NCBI RefSeq assembly: GCF_014217685.1
Contig: NZ_CP043653.1
Location: 124,001-188,000 of the forward strand
Direction of reading: 5' to 3'
From: Glaciihabitans sp. INWT7
Lineage (GTDB): Bacteria; Actinomycetota; Actinomycetes; Actinomycetales; Microbacteriaceae
Length of the DNA: 64,000 bases
A program made the translations under genes and the position numbers. The notes beneath the pieces were generated by a model, which worked only from the letters and a program-made list of their open reading frames with translations, made no database searches and was not told the DNA's origin. Of the stretch, positions 45,626 through 54,383 are shown in pieces. How positions within the stretch are numbered: position 1 is the stretch's first letter; each line of letters begins with the position of its first letter.

Positions 45626-45934
45626 GTGAACTGGTGGATCTTCGGGGGTGTGGTCGTCGGCCTTGTGCTGTTCGGCATCCTCGGCCAGCGCTTCGGGCTC
45701 ATCGACATCGTCGGCAAGAGCAAGTCGCGCAGCGCCGGAAACGGCGCCGGACTAATGGGCATCGGAGACGAGATCTTCGCACCGGCCCGACACGAGGCGG
45801 CGATCGAGATGGATCGCCAGACCATCCTTCCCGCCCCTGTTCCGGTTGCCGGTGATCCGGTGCGTCCCTCGGAAGAGGCCGGCATCTACCGTGGTCGCGT
45901 CACGATCGACCTCGGGCGCGCTCCTCGCGAGTAG
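45626..45934 (+). CDS. Small single-pass membrane protein, unknown function
   Basis: The 102-residue product starts at GTG 45626. An N-terminal hydrophobic segment (WWIFGGVVVGLVLFGILG) is followed by a soluble stretch containing GIGDEIFAPARHEAAIEMDR. This recalls small DUF6191-type actinobacterial proteins, but I cannot confirm it. A TAACCT -10 candidate ends 6 bases before the start codon and no Shine-Dalgarno is separable, so a leaderless message is likely. Codon use matches neighbours. The 190 bp after it hold no gene I can support. Confidence 0.6.
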   Translation: MNWWIFGGVVVGLVLFGILGQRFGLIDIVGKSKSRSAGNGAGLMGIGDEIFAPARHEAAIEMDRQTILPAPVPVAGDPVRPSEEAGIYRGRVTIDLGRAPRE

Positions 45935-46124
45935 CGCGCGGCGCCCTTCAGCCCGCCCCGAAACGCGAATCCCCTGCGCCAGCGAGTAGCCGGGAGCGGA
46001 TGACACCGCCGACACGCTCGTCGCCGGGAGCGACGCGCCGGCTCCGCGGCCGAAAATCCGCCCTCAGCAAGCCGTTCGCCGAGAATCTCCAATGGAGCGA
46101 ACTGCCCGGGCTGCCGTCAGACCC

Positions 46125-46412
46125 TCAGGCGCGCTGCTCGAGCTCCTGGTACTCCGGATGGCGACTCAACCAGGTCACCACATAGGGGCATTCGGCCACG
46201 ACACGGTAGTCGGTGTCGGTGCGGATGTGATCGAGCACCGACTGCACCATCTCCGACGCGAGACCGGCACCGCGCATCGATGGATCGATCTCGGTATGGG
46301 TGATGTGGATGTCTCGGTCCCGGAGTTGGTAGTCGGTGAGTCCGACCTCGACGCCGTCTTTGGTGAAGACGTAACGGTTCTGGGCTGGGAGGTGCTGCAC
46401 GGCAGTGGACAT
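46125..46412 (-). CDS. GNAT-type N-acetyltransferase, YjdJ-like
   Basis: The 95-residue protein is a minimal GNAT of the YjdJ class. It has RYVFTKDGVEVGLTDYQL, then ITHTEIDPSMRGAGLASEMV containing the acetyl-CoA loop (RGAGLA), and RVVAECPYVVTWLSRHPEYQ with the conserved Cys-Pro-Tyr. I start at the ATG at 46410-46412; a GTG one codon upstream is possible. It is a single gene divergent from the methyltransferase. Substrates of this small class are not established. Confidence 0.85.
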   Translation of the reverse strand: MSTAVQHLPAQNRYVFTKDGVEVGLTDYQLRDRDIHITHTEIDPSMRGAGLASEMVQSVLDHIRTDTDYRVVAECPYVVTWLSRHPEYQELEQRA

Positions 46413-46481
46413 CACACGAGACTACGTTCGGCGCCCGGGCAGCGCAAAGGGATTGACTTGCGGGTGCGGGAGAATAAGAGG

Positions 46482-47333
46482 ATGCCCGCCGCCTGGACGC
46501 CCGAATCACCCGATCGCGTGATCCACGATGACAACCTCGCGGCCGTCGCGGCGCTGCCCGACGGCGCTTTCACCCTGGTCTACCTCGACCCGCCCTTCAA
46601 CACGGGGCGCTCGCAGGCCCGGCAGTCCACGACGAGCGTGCGCTCCGCGACGGGCCCGATCCGCGGGTTCAAGGGGCAGCAATACGAGCGCATCCGCGGC
46701 GACCTGATGAGCTATGACGACCACTTCGAGGACTACTGGACCTTTCTCGAGCCGCGCCTCGCCGAGGCCTGGCGTTTGCTCGCCGACGACGGCACGCTCT
46801 ACCTCCACCTCGACTATCGCGAGGCCCACTACGCCAAGGTGCTGCTCGACGCGCTCTTCGGACGCGAGTGCTTTCTCAACGAGATCATCTGGGCCTACGA
46901 CTACGGAGCCAAGTCCAAGAATCGCTGGCCGACGAAGCACGACACGATCCTCGTCTATGTGAAGAACCCGAAGGGGTACTACTTCGACTCGACCACCGTC
47001 GACCGCGAGCCCTATATGGCCCCGGGGCTCGTCACTCCGGAGAAGGTCGCGCTCGGTAAGCTGCCGACGGATGTCTGGTGGCACACCATCGTCTCGCCCA
47101 CCGGTCGGGAGAAGACCGGCTATCCCACGCAGAAGCCGGAGGGCATCCTGCGCCGCATGATCCAGGCCTCCACCCGCGAGGGTGACTGGGTGCTCGACTT
47201 CTTCGCCGGTTCGGGCACGACCGGCGCGGTCGCCGCATCCCTCGGTCGCCGCTTCGTGCTCGTCGACGAGAGTGCGGATGCGCTCGCCGTGATCCGCGCG
47301 CGGCTCACGAAGGCCGGCGTCGCGTTCGAGTAG
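46482..47333 (+). CDS. Site-specific DNA methyltransferase (amino-methylating, orphan)
   Basis: The 283-residue enzyme has catalytic motif IV first (YLDPPFNTG, residues 35-42) and the AdoMet motif near the C-terminus (VLDFFAGSGTTGAVAASLGR), with the target region between. That is the beta-class order of N6-adenine or N4-cytosine methyltransferases. HLDYREAHYAKVLLDALFG and GYPTQKPEGILRRMI are typical. No restriction gene is adjacent, so it appears to be an orphan. The ATG at 46482 follows AGAGG. The recognition site cannot be told; DPPF occurs in both N4C and N6A enzymes. Confidence 0.88.
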   Translation: MPAAWTPESPDRVIHDDNLAAVAALPDGAFTLVYLDPPFNTGRSQARQSTTSVRSATGPIRGFKGQQYERIRGDLMSYDDHFEDYWTFLEPRLAEAWRLLADDGTLYLHLDYREAHYAKVLLDALFGRECFLNEIIWAYDYGAKSKNRWPTKHDTILVYVKNPKGYYFDSTTVDREPYMAPGLVTPEKVALGKLPTDVWWHTIVSPTGREKTGYPTQKPEGILRRMIQASTREGDWVLDFFAGSGTTGAVAASLGRRFVLVDESADALAVIRARLTKAGVAFE

Positions 47334-47349
47334 CCGCAGTGCTGTGGCG

Positions 47350-47997
47350 TTACGACAGCACGCTCACCCAGACGAGCGGCCGTGGTTCGGGCTGCTCCGG
47401 CCAGGTGCCGGCCAGTGATTGCTGTCCGGTGCCCTCGGGACCCGTCGCCCCGTCGAGCACGCGGGCGACGACCACCCGGATGCCGCCCGCCTCGACCGCC
47501 GTGGTTGCAGCGTCGTGCCGCGTGGAGATGGTGCCAGCCGAGGACGGCACAGTAGCGCCGGGATGCCCGCTTCCGGTCACTCGGGCGGAGGAATCACGCG
47601 CGACTCTCTCGCCGTCCACCTCGAAGTATTCGTCTGCCTGCACCCCGCCCGTGAACGCCGCCGCAGAGACCGCGGTCAGGTAGACGGGGTCGGCGGTGGC
47701 GTCGTACACCCACCGCGTGCCCAGCACCGAGTGCTCCGTGGTGCCGATCAGCGATTCTGTGGCGCTGGCGAGCGGCGTTGCACGGTAGGTGAGGGGCACC
47801 TGCAGCAGTGGCCCGTCGGCGACTCTCACGATGAGGGTCTCGATGCCGACCTCACCATCCGGATCGTCGTATCGATAGGACGCGACACTCGTCAGCGCCG
47901 ACGTGGCGCCGCCCGGAAACCATGACTGGGTGGGAGCCCAGGCCGATACCAGTTCGATCTTCGACGGAGTCAGCTGGGCGCGGTGGAGGAGAGCCAT
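47350..47997 (-). CDS. Maltokinase N-terminal cap-like domain protein
   Basis: The 215-residue protein begins MALLHRAQLTPSKIELVSAW followed by PTQSWFPGG, which matches the Mak_N_cap-like domain found at the start of actinobacterial maltokinases and as stand-alone proteins. No kinase domain follows: there is no phosphate-loop or HGDLH-like motif. The remainder (YRYDDPDGEVGIETLIVRV, GTRWVYDATADPVYLTAV) is beta-rich. It converges on the methyltransferase with a 16-bp gap. Function is unknown; a carbohydrate or nucleotide-sugar sensing role is only a guess. Confidence 0.7.
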   Translation of the reverse strand: MALLHRAQLTPSKIELVSAWAPTQSWFPGGATSALTSVASYRYDDPDGEVGIETLIVRVADGPLLQVPLTYRATPLASATESLIGTTEHSVLGTRWVYDATADPVYLTAVSAAAFTGGVQADEYFEVDGERVARDSSARVTGSGHPGATVPSSAGTISTRHDAATTAVEAGGIRVVVARVLDGATGPEGTGQQSLAGTWPEQPEPRPLVWVSVLS

Positions 47998-48072
47998 GTG
48001 TTCGATGCTAGGCGCCCCCGGAGGGACAGTCCACCGCCAGGGGCCCCGCCGAAAGGGCGACTCAGGCGGCGG

Positions 48073-48942
48073 TCATTCGCCGATCGAATCGAGTTGTTCG
48101 ATCGCGTCCGCCGGCAGTTCCAGCGCCGCTCCCGCCACATTGTCGTGAAGGTGGGCGAGGGAGGAGGTTCCCGGAATGAGCAGGATGTTGGGCGAGCGCT
48201 GGAGCAGCCACGCCAGCGCAACCCCCATCGGGGAGGACTCGAGGCGCTGGGCGACGGCGCTGAGCACCTCCGACTGGAGGGGGGTGAATCCGCCGAGCGG
48301 GAAGTAGGGCACGTAGGCGATGCCCTGATCGGCGAGCGAGTCGATGAGAGCGCCATCCTGGCGATGAGCGATGTTGTACATGTTCTGTACCGTCACTATC
48401 GGGGCGATGGACTGGGCCTCCGCCACCTGTTCCGCACTGACCGTGCTGACTCCGAGGTGCCGGATCAGACCCTCCTGCTGCAGTTCGGCCAGGGTGGTGA
48501 AGGGCTCCGCGATGGATCCGGCGCTCGGCCCGTCCACGGCACCGACGCGCAGGTTCACCACCTCGAGCGCGTCGAGACCGAGGCGCGAGAGGTTGTCGTG
48601 CACGGCTTGCCGCAGTTGGTCGCGGGAGCGTGCCGGCGGCCAGTTGCCCTCGGCATCGCGCAGCGAGCCGACTTTGGTGACGAGGTGGAGGTCATCGGGG
48701 TAGGGGTGCAGCGCCTCCCTGATGATCTCGTTGGTCACGAACGGGCCGTAGAAGTCGGAGGTGTCGATGTGGTTGATCCCGAGATCGGCGACTGTGCGGA
48801 GCACCGCGACGGCTCCGGGACGGTCCGCGGGGGGACCGAAGACGTGAGGTCCGGCGAGTTGCATCGCTCCATAGCCCATGCGGGTAAGGGTCGGGCCTCC
48901 GGCGAGGGTGAAGGTTCCTCCGGGAAGTGTGGTGCTCGTCAT
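48073..48942 (-). CDS. Aldo/keto reductase
   Basis: The 289-residue TIM-barrel oxidoreductase starts at the ATG at 48940-48942 behind AAAGGAC. Catalytic Asp and Tyr are in HIDTSDFYGPFVTNEII, the Lys in LHLVTKVG, and NADPH-binding segments are IRHLGVSTVSAEQVAEA and NILLIPGTSSLAHLHDN. It resembles PdxI/YdhF-like actinobacterial reductases. It lies about 100 bp downstream of an HxlR regulator on the same strand, so it is probably under that regulator. The physiological aldehyde is unknown. Confidence 0.88.
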   Translation of the reverse strand: MTSTTLPGGTFTLAGGPTLTRMGYGAMQLAGPHVFGPPADRPGAVAVLRTVADLGINHIDTSDFYGPFVTNEIIREALHPYPDDLHLVTKVGSLRDAEGNWPPARSRDQLRQAVHDNLSRLGLDALEVVNLRVGAVDGPSAGSIAEPFTTLAELQQEGLIRHLGVSTVSAEQVAEAQSIAPIVTVQNMYNIAHRQDGALIDSLADQGIAYVPYFPLGGFTPLQSEVLSAVAQRLESSPMGVALAWLLQRSPNILLIPGTSSLAHLHDNVAGAALELPADAIEQLDSIGE

Positions 48943-49043
48943 GACAGTCCTTTCGGTGTTCTTCACTCCACTGTGCTCCGAGGTCGTCGGCGAGCCGAGA
49001 GTTCCCGGCGTCTTCGGAGCGGAAGCTCGCCCGGGAGCGATAC

Positions 49044-49451
49044 TCAGTCGCGGGAGTCGTAGGCCGCCCGTGCGGCAGTGATGTGATCGGAACTCTCCAT
49101 CGCCCAGCGCGCGAAACCGAGGGCGGGTTCGAGCAGTGTTCGCCCCAGCTCCGTGAGGCTGTATTCGACGCGCGGCGGCACCTCGGCGAAGCTCTGTCGG
49201 CTCACGAGACCGTCGCGCTCGAGCTTCTTCAGGGTGAGCGTCAGCATGCGTTGGGAAATGCCGGGCACGCGATTCTTGAGCTCGGAATAGCGCACGGCAC
49301 CGTTCTCGAGCATCCCGACCACCAGAAGGGTCCACTTGTCACCGAGGTGGTCGAGCAGGTCGCGAAGGATCATGCCCTGCTCGATCGAGGCGGAACACAT
49401 GCCATCCATCTCCGCGAGGTCGGCAGGCGACCTGTGAACGCTGCGTTCCAT
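49044..49451 (-). CDS. HxlR family transcriptional regulator
   Basis: The 135-residue winged-helix protein has GDKWTLLVVGMLENGAVRYS and ISQRMLTLTLKKLERDGLVS, then EVPPRVEYSLTELGRTL for the wing, all typical of HxlR. An N-terminal Cys (in GMCSASIEQG) sits where redox-sensing members such as HypR and QorR carry their reactive Cys. The ATG at 49449-49451 follows GGAAG. It is divergent from a DoxX-family gene and upstream of an aldo/keto reductase, a combination that fits electrophile or oxidant stress. Confidence 0.87.
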   Translation of the reverse strand: MERSVHRSPADLAEMDGMCSASIEQGMILRDLLDHLGDKWTLLVVGMLENGAVRYSELKNRVPGISQRMLTLTLKKLERDGLVSRQSFAEVPPRVEYSLTELGRTLLEPALGFARWAMESSDHITAARAAYDSRD

Positions 49452-49572
49452 GGGCACTTCCCTGTTCGTGACGCACACTGCAGTGCGTGATCGCGGTGAT
49501 GTATAAAGGCTGACGAGTCAAAAGTAACTCTAAGTGTGGCTACGCACGCATCGTAATAATCAAAGGAAATTC

Positions 49573-49938
49573 ATGGATATCGCCCTCTGGATCACCGCCG
49601 TGCTTCTCACCGTCCTCTATCTCGGTGTCGGAGCACTCAAGCTCTTCAGGCCTAAAGACGCGTTGCAGCAGAGCATGGGATGGGTGGAGGATGCCACCGC
49701 CGGCCAGGTCAAGCTCGTCGGTGCCCTCGAACTGCTCGGTGCGCTCGGCGTGATCCTGCCCCTTTCCACCAACATCGCGCCGGTGGTCACGGCGATCGCC
49801 GCCATCGGGCTCGTGCTCGTGCAGGTCGCCGCGTTCGTGGTGCACGCTCGCCGCAAGGAACCGAAGTCCTATCCGGTCAATGCCGTGCTGCTGCTTCTCG
49901 CACTCGCCGTGGTGGCCCTGAGGTTCGCCACGCTGTAG
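49573..49938 (+). CDS. DoxX family membrane protein
   Basis: The 121-residue protein has four transmembrane segments (about 5-22, 45-65, 68-88 and 97-117) and the DoxX cues LGVGALKLFRPKDALQQSMG, LVGALELLGALGVILPL and KSYPVNAVLLLLALAVVALR. DoxX-like proteins are often adjacent to HxlR regulators and respond to oxidative or electrophile stress, some interacting with thiol systems. AAAGGAAA precedes the ATG and TAATAAT lies about 15 bases upstream as a possible -10. The 121-bp divergent region should carry the HxlR sites. Confidence 0.88.
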   Translation: MDIALWITAVLLTVLYLGVGALKLFRPKDALQQSMGWVEDATAGQVKLVGALELLGALGVILPLSTNIAPVVTAIAAIGLVLVQVAAFVVHARRKEPKSYPVNAVLLLLALAVVALRFATL

Positions 49939-49946
49939 CCGCGGGA

Positions 49947-50969
49947 TTATGCGCTGTCGCGCTCCACGATGTGCGTCTCCATGATGCACTGGTGGTCCAC
50001 GGATTCGCCGCGCAGCAGGCTGAGCATCATCTGCGCCATCTTCGCCCCCATCGCCTCGGCGGGCTGGTGGACGGTCGTGAGCTGGATGGCGCCGCTCGAA
50101 GCGGCCGGGGAATCGTCGAAGCCCACCACGGCCACATCCTCCGGCACGCTGCGACCGCGCTCGCCCAGCACGGAGACGGCACCCGTTGCCATGAGGTCGC
50201 TCGCCACGAACACCGCATCGGTGTCGGGAAAGCGGTCGAGGAGTTCGCGCATGGCGCGGGCGCCACTCAGCTGGGTGAAGTCTCCGTAGGCCACGCGGTC
50301 GACGGCGAGCCCGGCCGCCGAGAGCGCGCGAAGGGAGCCCTCGGCCCGGTCAGCCCCGGCCGGCATGTCCGGTGGACCGGCGATGATGCCGACGTGCTTT
50401 CGTCCGCGATCGATCAGGTATTGGGTGCCCCGGGCCGCCGCGGCGGCGTTGTCGACATCCACGAAATACGCCGGCGGATCATCGAATCGCATCGGGCGCC
50501 CGTTGTAGACCACCGGAATCGTGTCTTGCAGCGTCGCGAGAAACTCGTTGCCGGAGTGGTGGGACACCACGAAAGCCCCGTCGACGTTGCCCCCGGTGAG
50601 GTAGCGGATGGTCTTCTCACTCGGTCGGGACTGGGCGAGCTGCAGGGTGAGAACGTAGTCGCTGCGGTCGAGCTCGCGAGTGATTCCCTGTACGATCGCC
50701 GCGAAGTAGGGGTCTCCGAAGAAGCGGCTGGTCTCCTCGGGGATCACCAGCGCGATCGCGAGGGTACGGGCGTTGGCGAGCGAGCGTGCCGCCCGGTTGG
50801 GACTGTAGTTGAGGGCGCGGATCGCCTCCTGCACCGCCTCGAGCACCTCGGGGCTCACCTGGCTCGACCCGTTCACCACCCGCGACACCGTGGATCGAGA
50901 CACGCCGGCGGCCGCCGCCACGGCCTCAAGGGTCGGCACGACTCGTCTTGCCGACGGCGCGATACTCAT
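49947..50969 (-). CDS. cebR: LacI family regulator, CebR-like
   Basis: The 340-residue repressor starts at the ATG at 50967-50969, ahead of the helix-turn-helix TLEAVAAAAGVSRSTVSRVV and hinge helix NRAARSLANARTL. The ligand domain has IALVIPEETSRFFGDPYFA and VAVVGFDDSPAASSGAIQLT. It lies 41 bp after the beta-glucosidase gene on the same strand, at the end of a cebEFG-bglC-like operon. The promoter of that operon carries two perfect copies of TGGGAGCGCTCCCA, the site known for CebR of Streptomyces. Cellobiose or cellotriose is the expected inducer. Ortholog status is by context and site. Confidence 0.85.
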   Translation of the reverse strand: MSIAPSARRVVPTLEAVAAAAGVSRSTVSRVVNGSSQVSPEVLEAVQEAIRALNYSPNRAARSLANARTLAIALVIPEETSRFFGDPYFAAIVQGITRELDRSDYVLTLQLAQSRPSEKTIRYLTGGNVDGAFVVSHHSGNEFLATLQDTIPVVYNGRPMRFDDPPAYFVDVDNAAAAARGTQYLIDRGRKHVGIIAGPPDMPAGADRAEGSLRALSAAGLAVDRVAYGDFTQLSGARAMRELLDRFPDTDAVFVASDLMATGAVSVLGERGRSVPEDVAVVGFDDSPAASSGAIQLTTVHQPAEAMGAKMAQMMLSLLRGESVDHQCIMETHIVERDSA

Positions 50970-51010
50970 CTGCCCGAAGTCTAGCCAGAGCCGGCGGGCC
51001 GTCGGCTGCG

Positions 51011-52483
51011 CTACAGCGCGCGTTCGCCGATGATCCGCGAGTACTCGATGGCGCTGGCCTTCGGAGTGCGGGCCTGGCTCTCGTAGTCCACTCTCACGAT
51101 CCCGAACCGCTTGTCGTATCCCCAGGCCCACTCGAAGTTGTCGAGCAGCGACCAGTAGAAGTAGCCCTTCACCGGCACGCCGTCGTCGACGGCATCGAGG
51201 ATGGCATCGAGGTGGGCGGTGAGGAAGCTTCGGCGGTCGGCGTCGTCGACCGAGCCATCCGCGAGAACGACGTCGTCGTAGGCCGCGCCGTTCTCGGTGA
51301 CCGCGATGGCGACGCCCGCTGGGCCGCTGTATTCGTCGTGCACACGACGGAGGAGGCGAGTGAGGCCCTCCGGCTGCACATCCCAGTCCATGGCGGTCTG
51401 CGGAAGTCCGCGCGAGTGCCAGTAGACGCCGTCGGCGGCGGGGAATGGCGATCGCTTGGGACGCTCGGACGGCGCCGCTGTGGTGGTCTCCTGCGCTCCG
51501 GGCTTCGCGCTCACGAATTCACCGTGGTAATAGTTGACGCCGAGTGCATCGATGGGTGTCGAGATGATGCCCAGGTCTCCGGGCTGCACGACGGTCTCGA
51601 AGCCGTTGCCCGCGACATCCTGGAGCACGTCTTCCGGATACTCGCCCCGGAAGATCGGATCGAGGAAGAACCGGTTGAACTGGCCGTCGATGCGCCGGGC
51701 GGCATCCAGATCCCCGGCGTCGTCGGGATCCACCGGGTCGGCCACCGTGAGGTTGAGGGTGATGCCGAGCTGCAGGGCGGGGTCGCGTTTACGCAGCTCC
51801 TGGATGACCAGTCCGTGGCCGAGCAGAAGGTGGTGTGCCGCCGCGAGGCCGGCGGGCACATCCTGGCGGCCCGGGGCATGCTCTCCGCCGATATAGCTGA
51901 GGAAGGAGGCGCACCACGGTTCGTTGAGGGTGGTCCAGGCATCCACCCGGTCACCGAGCACGTCGTGCACCGTGGCCGCGTATTCGGCGAACCGGTAGGC
52001 GGTGTCGCGATTCGCCCAGCCGCCCTTATCCTCGAGGGCCTGCGGCAGATCCCAGTGATACAGGGTGAGCCACGGTTTGATGTTCTTCTCGAGCAACTGG
52101 TCCACCAGCTTGGAGTAGAAAGCGAGCCCCTGCTTGTTGACCTGCCCCCCGTCCGGGCGCACGCGCGACCAGGAGGTGGAGAAGCGGTAGGTCTGCAGTC
52201 CGAGGTCGGCCATGAGCGCAACGTCGTCCGCGTAGCGGTGGTAGTGATCGCAGGCGACTTCGCCGTTGTCGGCGTGTACTACGGCGCCGGGAACGCGGCA
52301 GAAGACATCCCAGATCGAGTCGGTGCGGCCCTCTTCGTGGGCCGCTCCCTCGATCTGGTACGCGGCGGTCGCGGCTCCGAACAGGAAGTCCTGTGGAAAT
52401 GCGCGGGTGGTAGCTGGCCCGGCAGCGGGGTTGATGGTCACGGGGGCCATCCTCTCGGTAATCGTCGTCTCGAAGCTCGTCAT
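51011..52483 (-). CDS. bglC: GH1 beta-glucosidase
   Basis: The 490-residue TIM-barrel enzyme starts at the ATG at 52481-52483, which overlaps the permease stop by 4 bp. It has FLFGAATAAYQIEGAAHEEG at the start, the acid/base Glu in TTLNEPWCASFLSY, the nucleophile in AIAVTENGAAYDD, and the aglycone site YWSLLDNFEWAWGYDKRFG. All are standard for GH1. There is no signal peptide, so it hydrolyses imported cellobiose and short cello-oligosaccharides to glucose. The open frame extends far upstream only as a shadow. Confidence 0.93.
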   Translation of the reverse strand: MTSFETTITERMAPVTINPAAGPATTRAFPQDFLFGAATAAYQIEGAAHEEGRTDSIWDVFCRVPGAVVHADNGEVACDHYHRYADDVALMADLGLQTYRFSTSWSRVRPDGGQVNKQGLAFYSKLVDQLLEKNIKPWLTLYHWDLPQALEDKGGWANRDTAYRFAEYAATVHDVLGDRVDAWTTLNEPWCASFLSYIGGEHAPGRQDVPAGLAAAHHLLLGHGLVIQELRKRDPALQLGITLNLTVADPVDPDDAGDLDAARRIDGQFNRFFLDPIFRGEYPEDVLQDVAGNGFETVVQPGDLGIISTPIDALGVNYYHGEFVSAKPGAQETTTAAPSERPKRSPFPAADGVYWHSRGLPQTAMDWDVQPEGLTRLLRRVHDEYSGPAGVAIAVTENGAAYDDVVLADGSVDDADRRSFLTAHLDAILDAVDDGVPVKGYFYWSLLDNFEWAWGYDKRFGIVRVDYESQARTPKASAIEYSRIIGERAL

Positions 52484-53343
52484 CCCTTTACGGCTCCCTG
52501 CATTATGCCCGCGACCAGTTGCTTTCCGGCGATCACGAACAGGGCGATGAGAGGGAGTGTCGCCAGCAGCACGCCGGCGAGCACGATCGAGTAGTCGATG
52601 AAGTAGTTCGCCTGCAGCGTCGCAAGCGACACCGGCAGGGTCGGATTGTCTGCGTTCAGCACGATGAATGGCCAGAAGAAGTTGGTCCAGGTGGTGATGA
52701 AGGTGAAGAGCGCGAGCATCGCCGCGGCCGGTCGGGCGGAGGGCAGGCCGATGTACCAGAAGGTCTGGAACATGCTGGCGCCGTCGATCCGCCCCGCCTC
52801 CACCAGCTCGTCGGGCAGTGCCTGTCCGATGTACTGCGTCATCCAGAACACGCCGAACGCGCTCACCAGCGCGGGCACGATCACCGCTCCGAGGGTGCCG
52901 GTCCAGCCGAAGGTCGACATGGCGATGAAGAGCGGCACGACGCCGAGCTGGGTCGGCACGGCGGTCGTGGCGATCACGAACACCAGCAGGCCCTTCTTGG
53001 CGCGGAACCGCAGCTTTGCGAAGGAATAGCCGGCGAGGGTGGAGAAGAAGACCACGGATGCCGAGACGACACTCGAGACGATCACGCTGTTGCCGAGCGA
53101 CTTCCAGAAGTTGACGCTCTGATTGCCGATCACCGATGCGGCGTTGGCGAAGAAGTTGCCGCCCGGCCACCACGACATGTTCGGGTCGTTGATCGTGGAC
53201 GAGTCCCCGCTTCCGATGAGCAAAGACCAGTAGAGCGGAAAGACGGACGCGACCATCACGATCGCGAGGAACACATAGACGATCGGACTCGGGCGTCCGA
53301 TCGTGATCGGGCGAATTCGGCGCCGGAGGGGGGAGATGGTCAC
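52480..53343 (-). CDS. cebG: Cellobiose ABC transporter permease (MalG-like)
   Basis: The 287-residue CUT1 permease starts at GTG 53343, which shares GTGA with the stop of the preceding permease. Six hydrophobic segments and the coupling loop ELVEAGRIDGASMFQTFWYI are visible, then FITTWTNFFWPFIVLNADNP. It should pair with the 53340-54299 product. The operon encodes no ATPase, as in Streptomyces ceb, where a shared MsiK is used. Cellobiose specificity rests on operon context. Confidence 0.87.
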   Translation of the reverse strand: MTISPLRRRIRPITIGRPSPIVYVFLAIVMVASVFPLYWSLLIGSGDSSTINDPNMSWWPGGNFFANAASVIGNQSVNFWKSLGNSVIVSSVVSASVVFFSTLAGYSFAKLRFRAKKGLLVFVIATTAVPTQLGVVPLFIAMSTFGWTGTLGAVIVPALVSAFGVFWMTQYIGQALPDELVEAGRIDGASMFQTFWYIGLPSARPAAAMLALFTFITTWTNFFWPFIVLNADNPTLPVSLATLQANYFIDYSIVLAGVLLATLPLIALFVIAGKQLVAGIMQGAVKG

Positions 53344-54299
53344 GAGTCGCGTCCTTCGTTGCTGGCAATCCGGCGGGTGATTGCGAGGTTGATGAGCCCG
53401 ATCAGCACGATCACCAGGAACAGGAGCCAGGCGACCGCCGCGGCCCGGCCGAAGTTGAGTTGGCCCCAGCCGAGGTTGTAGAGGTAGATGGTGAGGGTGA
53501 GCCACTGGCTGTTGGCCCCTCCGGTGCCGTACTGGTCGAAGAGCCGGGGCTCGTCGAAGATCTGGAGCCCGCCGATCGTCGCGGTGATGATCACGAAGAT
53601 GAGCGTCGGCCGCAACTGCGGGATGGTGATCGAGAAGAACCGCCGAAGCGCGCCGGCGCCGTCGATGGTCGCGGCTTCGTAGTAGTCGCGCGGGATGGCC
53701 TGCATGCCGGCGAGCAGGATGAGGGCGTTGTATCCGGTCCAGCGGAAGTTGACCATGGAGGCGATCGCGAACTGGCTGGCGAGCGGATTCGAGTGCCATG
53801 GGATGCCGGGGATCCCGAGGTGCGCGAGCAGGGTGTTGACGAGGCCGTACTTGTCGCCGTACATGTTGCTGAAGATGAGCGAGACCGCCACCGGCATCAC
53901 GACGTAGGGAAGAAGCACCCCCATGCGCCAGAAGGTCTTGCCGCGCAGGTTGGTGTCGAGCACCGCGGCGATCACTATCGCGACGACGATCTGCGGCACC
54001 GACGAGAGCAGGAAGATGCTGAAGGTGTTGCGCAGGGCGATCCAGAATTTCTGCTGCTGGAGCACCCAGACGAAGTTGTCCCCACCAACGAAACCGCCCT
54101 GGCCGCCGATGAGATCCCAGGCGTGGAGGGACACCCAACCGGTGTAGAGCAGCGGGAACAGGCCGACCACCGAGAACAGCAGGAAGAAGGGTGAGATGTA
54201 GAGATAGGGCGAGAAGCGGATGTCCCAGCGGCCGAGTTTCTGGCTGAAGGCGATCCTACGGGGGGTGCGTTGCGCCGCCCGGAGCGTCGAGGTTGTCAT
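53340..54299 (-). CDS. cebF: Cellobiose ABC transporter permease (MalF-like)
   Basis: The 319-residue CUT1 permease has a cytoplasmic basic N-terminus, six transmembrane helices (first: YLYISPFFLLFSVVGLFPLL) and the EAA-type loop YYEAATIDGAGALRRFFSIT. It follows the binding-protein gene by 84 bp that contain a strong hairpin. It overlaps cebG by 4 bp. Specificity is inferred from neighbouring cebE, bglC and the CebR sites. Confidence 0.87.
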   Translation of the reverse strand: MTTSTLRAAQRTPRRIAFSQKLGRWDIRFSPYLYISPFFLLFSVVGLFPLLYTGWVSLHAWDLIGGQGGFVGGDNFVWVLQQQKFWIALRNTFSIFLLSSVPQIVVAIVIAAVLDTNLRGKTFWRMGVLLPYVVMPVAVSLIFSNMYGDKYGLVNTLLAHLGIPGIPWHSNPLASQFAIASMVNFRWTGYNALILLAGMQAIPRDYYEAATIDGAGALRRFFSITIPQLRPTLIFVIITATIGGLQIFDEPRLFDQYGTGGANSQWLTLTIYLYNLGWGQLNFGRAAAVAWLLFLVIVLIGLINLAITRRIASNEGRDS

Positions 54300-54338
54300 G
54301 GAGCGAGTCCTAGGTGCGATTGCGGTGGCGAACGAGGG

Positions 54339-54368
54339 CCGGGTCGCCCGCAGAGGCGGGCGACCCGG
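54339..54368 (-). promoter_or_regulatory. Strong hairpin after the cellobiose binding-protein gene
   Basis: A perfect 13-bp stem (CCGGGTCGCCCGC / GCGGGCGACCCGG) with the loop AGAG lies 15 bp after the cebE stop and before the permeases. It matches in position the hairpin after rhaS and probably sets a high binding protein to permease ratio by mRNA stabilisation or partial termination. Confidence 0.65.
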
Positions 54369-54383
54369 GTGATGCTCGACGGA

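Noticed and set aside
45935-46124. Hidden small gene or RNA in the 190-bp gap before the GNAT gene
   Set aside because: No open frame with a ribosome site, no tRNA-like fold and no repeat could be seen.
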